A stretch of DNA of 64,000 nucleotides from Micromussa lordhowensis (lineage: Eukaryota > Cnidaria > Anthozoa > Scleractinia > Lobophylliidae), in NCBI GenBank assembly GCA_964020085.1, contig OZ026603.1, positions 3,674,865 to 3,738,864 of the forward strand, given 5' to 3'. The notes beneath the pieces were generated by a model. That model had not been told where the DNA came from. It saw nothing but the letters and a program-made list of their open reading frames with translations, and did not search any database. A program made the position numbers and the translations under genes. This document shows, piece by piece, positions 11,111 through 21,837 of the stretch. Position 1 is the stretch's first letter, and each line of letters opens with the position of its first letter.

Positions 11111-11301
11111 ATGAAGACATGTAGAATATTACTATTACTATTCGACCTTCAGAGCTTGGCGGAACTGCTTGGCCTCAACTGGCTAGATTCTAAGAGTCTT
11201 CAAATGAAGCTTTAGTGCTTAGAATCCCTTTCAGTCAATCAGCTGGAAACCAAAGAAACGGAAACTCGACATCCTTGTTCAGACTAAAGGCCACGCTGTT
11301 T

Positions 11302-11490
11302 AACAAATGGTAAACGCCATAGCGTGTACTATAGAGTTATGGATGCAAGCGGGAGATTGCTAAGCACGAAAGAAGCGCAAGAGTCGCACGAGGCAATAGC
11401 CGAGTGCGACTCTAGCTTCTTGAGTGCTTAGCAAACCTCCCAAGTGCATCCATAACTCAATAGTATACGCTGTGGCATTTACCATTTGTT
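11302..11490. repeat. Long hairpin element (copy 2 at 46942-47130)
   Basis: AACAAATGGTAAACGCCATA at the left is mirrored by TGGCATTTACCATTTGTT at the right. Pairing continues inward through ATAGAGTTATGGATGC / GCATCCATAACTCAAT and GAGTCGCAC / GTGCGACTC. The whole sequence folds into one stem with arms of about 85-90 bp. Confidence 0.85.
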
Positions 11491-12244
11491 TTATAACATA
11501 AACATTGTTTGTTTCTGCATATTAAGCGAGTTTGTAAAAGTTTTTGAAGAAAAGTCTGACGCGTACAAAGTGCAGCGCATGCACTTTCAAGTCCGGGTCG
11601 GTGTTCAGTTGTATAGACAAATATTTATTTCGTGAACTTTGATATTGTGGTAAAAAACAAATCGAATGTGGTTTAGCGTGGTCAGTACTCTTATCGACAA
11701 CGATACACGTCATTACAGTGGTCAAAATGTCGTGGAATCACGAGGCGCAGCCAAGTGAGTCCGCAACAAATTGAGCTACATCACAAAGCGCGCGCTTTGC
11801 TTTAGTGAGTACGTCAGCAGCATACACCCATGGGCAAATAGTAGATGCTGAATTAGCAAATCAGAGCGCGCGCTTTGCTTTAGTTATGTTATAATTACAG
11901 CTGCTAAGAATTATATAACGAAAGAAGCTTTATATTTAATTTTAACGCTTTTTAAAATCTTGCCTTGCGCTTTGAAGCAGTAAACCAACTTAATGCAGGC
12001 GTGCTCAGCCAATCAACCTCGAGTACTCATTTCCTCTTGATTATCAAAAGTGCCTTCACGATTAAGAAAAAAATGTTCTCTGTCTCAGCCAGTCAGCATT
12101 CGGAAATTTGGCACCGTGCAGTGTATGTGACAAGAAGTCTAAGTGTTTGTCCTCCAATAGATGGTAAGTAGGAACCAATCAAGACGCAATAATTAGGCTA
12201 TGTAGTGACCATTCAGAGAGCTCATCACTATGACCCTTTTTTGC
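11491..12244. other. Unassigned part of the duplicated segment
   Basis: Contains two nearby copies of the word CGCGCGCTTTGCTTTAGT (about 11786 and 11867). Short frames at 11522-11725 (-) and 11965-12171 (+) are kept in both duplicates but resemble nothing known. Confidence 0.35.
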
Positions 12245-12670
12245 CCTCCTAGCTAATCCGGTTTCGATTCCCACGGAGGTCAAAAGATGTTTTCTCTACC
12301 TCGTGTGGTTCCCTGATTCCCTTTACATGGGTTGAATTAGCACTTAAATTTACACTTCAGAGTTAATTCTCTGTTTCATCATATGTCAGTGCTACGCGAC
12401 ACAACATTCATATGTACCCTTACTTTCTCTTGGCCGCGATTCACCACCTAAATCTTCCCCGACTTTCTCTGTCCGACCTCGTAACTCAGTCGGCAGAGTA
12501 ACGGTAGATCTAATCCGGAAGTCGTGGGTTCGATTCCCACCAAGGTCAAAAGATTTTTTCTTTACCTCGAGTGGTTCCCTTTATTCATGGGTTGAATTAG
12601 CACTTAAATTTACACTTCAGAGTTAATTCTCTGTTTCATCATTTGTGTTCTTAGTGCTACGCGGCACAAT
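12245..12670 (+). repeat. Two tandem tRNA-derived SINE copies (copy 2 at 47903-48372)
   Basis: Two related units sit head to tail. The second begins with a 73-nt tRNA-like head at 12475-12547. It has a perfect D stem (ACTC/GAGT), a perfect T arm (GTGGG TTCGATT CCCAC) holding the B box, and an acceptor stem with one mismatch (GACCTCG/CAAGGTC). The anticodon stem has only about three good pairs, so I do not call it a functional tRNA. Each head is followed by the same tail: AAAAGAT, TTTCTYTACCTCG, GTGGTTCCCT, then GGGTTGAATTAGCACTTAAA. The first unit keeps only the T-arm part of its head. This is the structure of a Pol III SINE. Confidence 0.8.
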
Positions 12671-13191
12671 ATTCGTTATTAGAAGTGTTTTTTCCGTAAT
12701 ATAATTATGTAGCAACAACATTGGATCCTTACAACGAAATAAACAGAGAGCAGAATAATAATAAAACTAGAATGCAGAATGAATCCTTAAGAAACGCCAG
12801 AGCCAGTTTGAATGCTTGATTTTTGAAATGCTCACGATCGGGAAGAAAAGTTTGAAAGCTCATCAATACTCAGAGTGACTCTATTCGAGCTAAACTCTTC
12901 CCGTCCAAAGATTCTCCAAAGTTGTCTCAAGGCCCAAATTTTCCGAAATTGTCCGAGGGTAACCGAAGATTGCCAAAGACTTCTAAAGAAAACCCAAGAT
13001 GCTTCCATTATACACTAGCAAGTTTAACTGCAGTTAAAGCGAGAAGCGAAGTGGCCCATCAGGCTAAAGCTTATCTCAGTATCTGTTCCATGAAGGGAGA
13101 AAGAGAAATTCTACTGTCCCCTGAAAAGCATGCTAGACCATCGCAGGGTTACCCCCGGCATAATGTTTGCCTGATTTATACGCCTGGTTGG
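12671..13191. other. Unassigned part of the duplicated segment
   Basis: A 94-codon frame at 12922-13206 is preserved in copy 2 but shows no domain, signal peptide or splice context. I treat it as chance. Confidence 0.3.
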
Positions 13192-13276
13192 AGAAAGGTA
13201 CTGTGATAGTAGTATCTTGCCCAAGAACACAACATCCAGGTACGAGCGCACTAACCAGGAGGCCACCACGCCTCCC
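13192..13276 (-). repeat. SINE/LINE-like tail fragment
   Basis: The motif set AAAGGTACTGTGATAGTAG, ATCTTGCCCAAGAACACAAC and GAGCGCACTAACC...GGCCACCACGCCTCCC is a recurrent interspersed repeat type. Read on the minus strand, it begins with a tRNA-like head (GGCCTCCTGGTTAGTGCGCTCG). The copy at about 48898-48982 is the same. Confidence 0.5.
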
Positions 13277-13282
13277 ACTAAG

Positions 13283-13618
13283 GGAATAGGCCGTTCCGAA
13301 ATTCATGGGGGAACTGGGGCGAGTTTCAAATTTTAACTAATCGATAAACTGACACCACCATATGAAAGATCATGTTGAGAGTAGTCATTTGACTAAGTTT
13401 GATGCTTGTAGGGTAAACAGAGACCAAGTTATGGACCTTGAAATGTGGTTCAAAATCCATACAAACGTCTCTAATTTTGAGACAGCGTCCCCCAAAACCA
13501 TATAAACTCTTAAAAGTTTTTATCAATTTTGTGACAACTGTAAAATCTTGTGATGCACCTACTATTTGAAAGAAGCTGAGATGAAAATCGCTATGTTTGC
13601 CCATTTTTAAGAGTATCA
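13283..13618. mobile_element. Left half of a MITE; right half deleted in this copy
   Basis: Starts GGAATAGGCCGTTCCGAAAT and matches the left arm of the complete element at 48993-49577. In this copy the sequence jumps from GAGTATCA (13611-13618) straight to TTTTAGCC, losing the entire right arm. Confidence 0.85.
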
Positions 13619-16229
13619 TTTTAGCCCGAATCATATTTCAACTGTGTTAAATTAGTGTCTGCTTAGTTCTTTCTCAGGAGTTCTTTAATAACGGAATAAG
13701 ACTCAAACAAAGGCGACCTAAACAAACAAACCGCGGAGGTCGCCGTAAATTAATATGCAGAAATCCAGCGTTCCAAAATACTGTTCAATTTAAAACCTAA
13801 AACTCCCTAATAAAGCAACCAGAAGAAAGAAACGTGACAGGAAGTTCAATGCCAATTAATTTTCGTTCAAGATGAGGAAAAAAAACCTATCTAAAGGTCA
13901 AAAATTGTTCAAAATTTCGCAGACGTGCTTCGCTGCATGACAACATGTTCCAATTAATCCTTCATGCTAAAGCGAAAACTTTAAGATTTCACCACCGACT
14001 TTTGCAGTCATTTTATACACCGTGGCCTCACCAATCGTTCCGAAAGTTGAATTCAACTTCGAAGTTATACTGTACGTTACTACTTTTGTTTTCTAAAGTC
14101 CAGGAAGCTGCTTTAAATTCGCGAACACTCGATATCAAACCACACCCATCGTCATGTTCTCGCGGTTGTTGAAGGAAAAATTCTTCACCAGAAAGGTTTG
14201 AGGACTCTACACCTTAATATTCAATTCCTAAAATTTGATTTTTGTTTTTCCTTTCCATTTAAGTCCCAAAAAGTAATTTCTCCGTTTTAGAGATGAAAGC
14301 AAGACCTTGCAGTTTGAAGATTTCGCCCACAATGCGCCACGTTTGGCATGGTCATTTAGGGTGCGTCTGCGGGTTGAACTGCTTGCGCTCACTCTCTTTC
14401 ACCTCGCTTTCGACTCCGTTCGCATACAATCGCAAAGTTACGCCTGTTCTGCAGGCTACTCCTCATGTCGCTGCCCCTTCATCCCGTCTAACGCTGAAAA
14501 CCTGCATGTATTATTTCTAATGTTGTTTCTCCCCAGTTTCTGTAATAGCACGTTTGTCACGGCTTTCTACCTGTTAGCCGAGCTATTGTAATTCCTTATT
14601 TTTTTCGCTAGCTTTATTTATCCTTCTGTTTGCCCACTTGGGATACGTCTTGTTTTCATCAACTCGAAAGCTATTTTTGCTCTAGCATTTATTTTCCTCG
14701 TGAACTTTTGTTCGTTCCCTTACGATGTTTAAATTTTGTTTTGTCATGCCCAAATGGTTTTCCACCCTGACCATGCGACCATTCAGGATTCCATATGGCT
14801 TTTGGTTGTTTGCATTCACTGTTTTGTATTTGTTTCAGCGGTCCCAAAAGGTTTCCGCTGTGGTGTCTTCGTCATCGTCATTTCTTGTTGTTATTGTGCA
14901 TATGACTGTTTCTCAACATGCTCAAGGTCTTAATGTCTGCTGCAGATGATGATTCGTTTTTATGTTTTATTATTTTGACTTTTTTTTTTCTTTCTTTGCG
15001 GCCTCCCGAGTTGTATTTTTTTCCATCATGCCTTTCCATTCAATTTACATAACGACCCTACCTGTCGTATTTGTTTGTCTTGGCGCTTTGCATTTTTCAA
15101 TCGCTATGTAAATCTGTTTCCTCTCCGCCTCGCTCAATCGCTTTTTCCTGCCCATTCGTTTCCCGCATTGGGTTGGCAATTTCATAATGGATTCTTATTC
15201 TCTCTCGAACCATGTTCTGGGGCATAAAACTGCCCTACCTTTTAGCAGCTCTTACTTCCATTCACTGTGACTGTGGTAGTTTTTTTTTTTTTTTGTCATC
15301 TTCGTCCAATTCTCAGTATGTGTTTTTGCGGGGTGCACGGGAGTGGGCTGCATACCAAGCCACAGAGTCTTATTACTCCATGGTTTAATCATCTTGGCAC
15401 TCCTCTTTGCGCCGCTTAAGTGCTAGCGCCTAATGATACTCACATTTCCGGCGACTTCTGGGTTCATTCTTATTGTTCTGCTTTAGCAGACGTTTCCCTC
15501 ACTGGCCTTTTGCAGACCTGAAGGTGGCTCCCTACAGTATTGACATTCACTTGAAGAAAGATGCAGAACTAAAAATGAAATATTTGTTACACATTTGAGC
15601 TTAAACCCTTGGCATTCGCAGTGAAAATCAGCAACACACCTGGGGCTTCTTTTTCGTTCATATGAGTGTATTATAGACCGTTGCCATGGTAACACCAAGT
15701 CGTAAAGGAAAATAAAAACGAAGAGAGAGTCATCTCTCCGATTCTTTTCCGGGCAGAGACGGCTGAAACACAAGCTACATTTTTTGCTATTTTTCTCCTA
15801 TGTGCTTCTCTTTCTAGGGAAAGCCTCGGTAAAATATCTTAAACTCGGCAGTCCTGTGAAAACGATTTCGGACAACAGTTTAATTTAAAAAAATTAAAAG
15901 TTTATTCGGCAGAATCGTAAAAATCTTTAATCTTCCTATTTTTAATTAAAAAAGAGAAATCCCAAGATAAAATTTGTCAAAAGCTGCTATTGTGAAGGAG
16001 GCACATACAGAGCATGTATACAAACTTTCGCCAAAATTCAGCGAGGGAAACGCGAGAAAAAATTTCGAGATGTACACGCATGCGTGCTCATCAATGACCC
16101 ACGGGCGTCATTCGCGCGTGGAAGTGGGAAAAAAAATCGTGCTTAGTTTTGATGATCTACCTAAAGCTCCTATTCGCAATATTATGACACATTTTTAGAG
16201 AAGAAAATTCAGAAGAAGGAATTCTTACC
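13619..16229. other. Unassigned, T/C-rich part of the duplicated segment
   Basis: Frames such as 14307-14591 and 14725-14949 recur in copy 2 but resemble no protein I can name and lack splice or start context. The T/C-rich strand bias and patchwork composition (14300-15480) suggest an old repeat body. A 52-bp stretch near 15640-15700 precedes AT-rich DNA. Confidence 0.35.
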
Positions 16230-16558
16230 CTATGGACGGCTAGCATCTTGTAACTGAGCAATGATGTCTGCTAAAATTCGACCTTGTCTTTTTGTTGTGT
16301 TTTGTTTCTCGTATTTCCAATGAGGATATTCGTGGTCCACGCGCTTGTTGCACGCCTTCGCTTGTTGGGGAGTAACATCCTGGTTAATCCCTTCGTAAAC
16401 TGGCAATTTGTGTCTGCTCCACAAACAACGCCAAGGACTGCAAATACGTGTGGTAATAAAAAAAAAGGTTTTGTCCCTTGCGATGATAGTGACGTTCGAC
16501 CAAATCCGTTTCTTTCGTTGAAACCTCTACATACCTCGTACTTTTCCCCTTGAATCAA
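16230..16558 (-). other. Frame disrupted by an A-run; intact in copy 2 (52730-53059)
   Basis: In copy 2 a single 109-codon minus-strand frame spans this interval. Here the A-run at about 16458-16466 is one base shorter, splitting the frame in two. The product (Lys/Arg-rich end, ILADIIAQLQDASRP) resembles nothing I know. A GTAAGA donor-like site lies just after the stop. Most likely not a gene. Confidence 0.2.
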
Positions 16559-17899
16559 GTACAGAAGGGAAGGGTCTTCTATTCGGTCAATAAATATTAT
16601 GAAGCCAAAGGAAATTCACGCAACTTGTGTGATAAACAAATTTTGAAAATTTGAATGTCATGTTTTTCGGGATTTACTGCGTGATCTCGCGTCCCACGTT
16701 CGAAAGAAAAACTCTGTAATAGTATCCTATTATATGAAGATGGCTTGTGTCTTGCATGTGAGAGCCCCAGTACAGTTGCTCCGTCATTGTCAAAATATTC
16801 GAAGGTATGTAGCGATTATAACCACCTAAGGATTTTGCTCTGGCTTTCCCTCCGTCATTCCACCGTATAAACGCCCGGCTACCTCGATTTCGTAATAAAA
16901 GTAAAAAAAAAATATTGTCTTTTTCTTTTAGTGTGGGGTTTGGACTTTATTTTCAGGTTTTCTTTTTCATAGGGTTTCTCTGTTTCTGACTTTTGGCTGT
17001 GCCTACTTTCCTTTGTTATGCCTCGGTGCATTTTGCTCGCGTTAATTATCGGCGTTAGCAGATTGCCCATAATTTAAAGAGATAGATTTCTATTTCTCGT
17101 GGTCATCATAGCTAGCGGTATTGCTCGTGGGCATGCGCGCACGGCGGCGGCGACTAGGGCATTCCTCAATTTAGGAAAAAGCTGCTCATTAAAAGTCAAA
17201 AGTTGCCTTATGTTATGAAAGTTGCTAAAAAAGCTGGTAAAAAATGCTGCTCTTCAATTTATTTGGTCTGATGCTAGAGTACAACAAAAATGAAATTCCT
17301 AAGCATTTTTTGATGCAATTTTGCGGCGTAATAACCGTTGATAAATAACTTTGTTCTCAATTAGAGCCAAAATAGAAACTATCAGGTATAGGATTGTCTT
17401 GGGGGACAGGTCTTTCACAACACAAATATCTAAAAACACAGCTTTTACTTGAGTCATCACGGCACCATGTTTGCAACTCACGAGGTATCATTCTGGGTTC
17501 ACTTGCAACAAAAGTCGTTTTACTGTAAAAACCATACGATTAAACCATCCGGGTTAGAGCACATGGTCTTAGAACACGAACAACGAACTCGCGCCAAATC
17601 AGCATTCTGGGATACAAGAATGAAATGGATCGGACTAACATAGATTTAGGCCAGCCTAAAAGCGTAGCTCCTGGGCCGGGTTGTTCAGAGCCCACTTAAG
17701 CTAACCCAGGAAAAAGTAGAATTTTGATTTGAATTTCGCAACTTTGTGATGAGGTTTATATAGGCAGGAGCCATAATCGGGGACGGAAACCGCAAGAGCG
17801 CTATTTCTGGTATTGGGGCTGTCCCCCATCCTCGGAGACCCAGGGGCAGATAGTTGGGTCATGTGGAAGTCGAAGCGGCCAAGTTTACAAGAACGAAAA
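16559..17899. other. Unassigned; holds the empty site of the copy-2 Mutator-like insertion
   Basis: The sequence CTTTTGGCTGTGCCTAC near 16990-17006 is the uninterrupted target of the 2.4-kb element found at 53517-55907. A degenerate copy of the interspersed repeat described at 21838 lies at about 17096-17140 and, inverted, at about 17642-17750. Confidence 0.5.
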
Positions 17900-17951
17900 T
17901 GCTTGTCTGTGATTGGGCACAAAAATGTTTGTGCCCAATCACAGACAAGCA
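17900..17951. repeat. Perfect 24-bp palindrome with 4-nt loop (copy 2 at 56815-56866)
   Basis: TGCTTGTCTGTGATTGGGCA plus CAAA is exactly mirrored after the loop AATG. Each arm contains a CCAAT/ATTGG box. Both duplicates keep it without change. Confidence 0.9.
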
Positions 17952-19162
17952 GGTCATGTGCGGGTCATGTGCAGTACATGCGCGTATATGCTGCGAGAAT
18001 CTTCGCGGATGAACGCGGGGAAAAGGTGTCCGAAATTCCCAAGATCATAGTTAGTTACTAACCAAACTATGCCAAAATGTTTGATGCCTTTGGTTCACAA
18101 CTCAATACGTTCATGTCTGTTGAAATTTGACTTAAGTATTTTCGCTGTAAGCTGCTCAGTAAGAGTGAGTAAGACAGTGTGGAATTTAAATACGTCCCGC
18201 TTTATATCACTGACCTAGTAATGTTTCACTGCTTTTTTTACAAGAGCTCCACATTACTCCACTATAAATTTCACTTATGTTGAAGATTAACAGCTTTTCC
18301 ATAACCCGGGAAAAAAAAAAACAGTCGAAAACATTTGGCGGGATATAGCTGCGTTTCAGGACTTCAAAGTCACTTCACGCACTTGCGAGGATTTCGCAAG
18401 AGTACATCGCGACCGAAAATTAAAACTAAAAAAAAAAATGCAAGTTTAAGTTTCGTCTGAATTGTAAGCAACGTTTACAAGGCCTAATAATTGACACTGT
18501 TACATGTCAAGTTTATGTCTTTAGATGATGTACAGTTTTGTTTGTGTCAACAAATTGTCGTCTATTTTTGAGGAATAATAGCGCTCGCCGAACGGTGTTC
18601 AGTACAGTCAGTAAAACGCAATTTGGTGTAAAAACGTACATCGAACTCAAGATAATATCGCTTGTTTTTTTAACCATAATTAAAATTCTGCTCAAGCTGG
18701 GTGATACATGTCTGAGAACATATTAAAAGCTTAGCTGAAAATATGTGAATGCAGGACGTTTTGAGAAGGATTAAAAGGAAAAAAGGTTATGGAACACCGC
18801 CAGACAGATGAACGCCCCTAAAAGGGCACCCAAGGTTGGTGGACAACTGTTTAGTGTACATCTACCAATTTTTAACTTTCAATAATAATTTCCTATATTT
18901 CCATAAATTTTACTAATCTCCAAATTTGGCCAAAAATTGCCAAAAAATTTACAAAACAGCCCAAAACATAGCTTTGCGAGATGATCCGAGAGATCAGTTC
19001 TTGACTGCCTGAAACGTGAACGAGATATTTGCCTTAGGACCACAATACCCAGCCAAAATACGGCCTTCAGGACCCCCGCCTAAGGAATATATCCGAATAC
19101 AACCGAGCTTAGCCTTAGCAATGCACATTGTGAAACACAGTCCATAGTGACGGAGCAGGGGG
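17952..19162. other. Upstream region of minicollagen copy 1
   Basis: No gene recognised. If a separate signal-peptide exon of the minicollagen exists upstream, I could not identify it here. Homopolymer A-runs lie at about 18310 and 18429. Confidence 0.35.
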
Positions 19163-19168
19163 TATAAA
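19163..19168 (+). promoter_or_regulatory. TATA box upstream of minicollagen copy 1
   Basis: TATAAA, preceded by GC-rich CAGGGGG, lies about 150-185 bp upstream of the conserved coding part and is identical in copy 2 (58052-58057). It is a good candidate for the core promoter, although the exact start of translation is not settled. Confidence 0.5.
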
Positions 19169-19347
19169 TGTTAGAAATGGCAACAATAAATCAAAGAAGC
19201 AGCAACTGTGGTTACGATTTGGGAAAAAGAGACTTCAGTCATGAATTTTCTTTTATTGAGACATTTGATATTGATACCACGCGAGTTTGATTGCATATCA
19301 ATCGTTATGTACCATGCGTAGCAATAACCCATCTCTTTGCCTTTCAG

Positions 19348-19796
19348 AGGATAAAGAAAAGCGAGAGGCTAACCCTTGTGGATATGGATGCCCGGCAATG
19401 TGCGCTCCAACTTGCGAGCCAACGTGTTGTGCCCCACCACCACCCCCTTCGCCACCACCATGCCCAGTCCCTGTGCCTATGCCAGTACCATGCCCACAGC
19501 CAGGACCCCCTGGACAACCAGGATGCATGGGACCACCCGGCCTTCCCGGATGCCGCGGATTTCCCGGTATGCCCGGATGCATGGGACCAATGGGACCAAT
19601 GGGACCTCCCGGACCACCCGGATGCCCCGGTCTGCCTGCTCCACCCCCACCTCCTTGTCCACCCATCTGTGTTCATCACTGTATGAAGATCTGTCCTCAG
19701 CCATGCTGCGCTCCACCCCCTGTGTATATCCCTCCACCACCGCCCCCTCCCATGCCAGTTTGTGCCCCATCCTGCGCCCCAGCCTGCTGTAAATAA
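19348..19796 (+). CDS. Minicollagen, nematocyst capsule wall protein (copy 1)
   Basis: Structural protein of the cnidarian stinging capsule. Residues are numbered from the in-frame ATG at 19314. EDKEKR (12-17) looks like the end of a propeptide cut at a dibasic site. The N-terminal cysteine-rich domain at 22-39 has the canonical C-x3-C-x3-C-x3-C-x3-CC, followed by a Pro stretch (41-49). Residues 64-108 form 15 uninterrupted Gly-X-Y triplets, then come another Pro stretch and a second full CRD (115-132). A third Pro stretch leads to a truncated third CRD (C150, C154, C158, C159). The triple helix carries four cysteines (71, 80, 89, 104), which is odd. No signal peptide is visible in this frame. 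CTTTCAG at 19341-19347 is a good splice acceptor, so I start the exon at 19348 and infer an upstream signal exon I could not find. AATAAA lies at 19991. Confidence 0.9.
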
Positions 19797-20500
19797 GAAG
19801 TGAGAAAATGTACGAAAAAATGATTTACGGACTTGTCCTGTGGGCAGAACGATGTTATTTTGGATTTGATTAGATCAAAAGACCTCTTATTTTCGTATTT
19901 CAGTCCTACTATTGACTTCAAGGGAGAGCGAGATTTGAAAACTACTAGAATTTGTTTCTTGCACGAAAACGACATACCATGTTAGTTTCCAATAAAAGGA
20001 CAGTGTCATTGTACTTGTGACTGCTGTAAGTGCTGTCTCTTTCTTTGTCATTAATAAGCGGTTAAACGGTGACCATGCTGGTTAATTATCTTTATTAAGA
20101 ACAGACTAAGGACTTACATGAACATTACCGTGGAATGATACTCTCAAACATAGGAATTTTTGTATTAACTTTTCACAAATCATTTTTCATGTCATGTTAT
20201 GAAGACGGATTCCACTCAAAATTCAAGATTAATTACTAAGAATCTACTCACACCATTACAACTTTTTGAATACCATTTAAAACATTTCACTATAATTCAT
20301 TTCTCTAGGTGATCCCGCGATCAAATCCCCAAGCATTCTCGAGAAACTTAATGTCAAACCTCGTAAGCATGTTCAAAGCGTGTGTTATTCTGTTTTCAAC
20401 TAACGCGAATGATCCCTTTTATAATTGAAATATGGATAAGTTCAAGTCAGTTCAATTTTCTCTCGCAGGGTTAAGTCTTAATAAGATCTTCTTACCTTAA
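19797..20500. other. 3' flank of minicollagen copy 1
   Basis: Holds the 3' UTR with AATAAA at 19991-19996, then AT-rich DNA with no recognised feature. Confidence 0.5.
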
Positions 20501-21146
20501 GGACGTTCGCGCCAATTGTTTCTGCGCATCCTTACTGCGCACGCAAATTCACGCCACGTCATGCATGAGCGCGCGCGCGCTGAGTAATAAAATGAATAAT
20601 GATAGGGCAGATGGCTGTTTTTACAGCTTTGCCTGGATTTGACGATCTTCGACGTCCGGTGACGCCTACTTTTCTTTTAAAAAACGGATTGTATTTACAA
20701 TTATCTCCACTTTGTCCAAAAATGAACAAAAAAGTCAATGTGGGAAGTTAAAAAGAATTCAAGATTTCTATCCACGGGACATGGAATCCTGCCAACTTGC
20801 AGCTGCAAGGCGCGTGAAACTGTGGTCACTAAACACGAAATTGTTCTTAAAGGAACCTCACCAGTTGACTAAATTCACTTAATAGGTCCACTTAAACAAT
20901 ATTAGGCAGAGAAAATTTCAATTCAAAGATCTAATTGTAATATTTTGGGGCTTACAGACACTGTGGCCTTATTCGCTAACGAAGTCCAATTTTTCAGATT
21001 TAGGGTGTTCTTTCGGGCTTGTTCTCTCCAAAACGAAGTCGGTGACCCCCATTTTTTTTACATTTCTGACATTACTAACTCATCATCTTAGAGCGGTAAA
21101 AGTTTCAGAAAAAAATCAATGTTGGAAAATTATCGCGCGAACGTCC
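20501..21146. mobile_element. MITE with GGACGTTCGCGC ends (copy 2 at 59390-60034)
   Basis: TTAA precedes GGACGTTCGCGC at the left, and GCGCGAACGTCC closes the right end. Terminal identity is short (12 bp), with looser similarity further in. Only the left TTAA survives. It may be a TTAA-targeting family (Kolobok or piggyBac type), decayed. No coding capacity. Confidence 0.5.
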
Positions 21147-21837
21147 GGCAGCTGAGCCCGCAGTACGATCGGCAGTCAAAAGTTTGGTGTGTTAACGAAA
21201 CGATACGATAACAGCCTTTTAATAGAAACAGTGCTCAAGTTTCTTTGGCCTCTACTAGTAGTCAACTTGAGTATTCCGGGTGTAATTTGACGGGAAACAG
21301 CATATTTTGTTCACAATAACACAACTATTATCCTACCTAGCGATACTCGACGAACTACGGGCGAGTTACCATGTCGAGCGCCGGCGACCCATTTTTGGAG
21401 CCAAAATAGAAGCTTAGAAACACAGAATCGTTCATATTTTTCACTTTTTGGTTTTTGAAATTGTAAATACCTTTTCGTAGATATTTAATGCCATCTCCAG
21501 TGAGAAAAGTTACCTGATGATTTCAATGCCTTTCCTGACTTGTTAACTTTACATCAGACACTAGAATTTTTCCCGCCTGCTGAAGCCTGATTTGTTAATT
21601 CAAATTTCCCGCGCGCCAGCCGTATGCAAGGTTAGCCCGCAATGATTTTTTTAGTAACTTAATTTTTGCATTATTGCTGGAAGAGTCTTCTGAAATCATC
21701 TTCAGTTCAACAATAGAAATTGTTTCACACCAATTGCGAGATCAATAGTTACCATATCAACCGTGCCACGCCTTAAAAATCTATCTTTTATAGCCTTCAC
21801 GCCAACAGCTGTATCTCATCACCAGAGAAACAGTTGG

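Noticed and set aside
12475..12547. Functional tRNA gene
   Set aside because: Acceptor, D and T arms look good, but the anticodon stem is broken and a SINE tail follows directly. The partner unit is truncated.
19291..19792. Long alternative and antisense frames over both minicollagen genes
   Set aside because: The Gly-X-Y and poly-Pro codon bias opens every other frame. Only the frame with the CRDs and triplets has a protein pattern.
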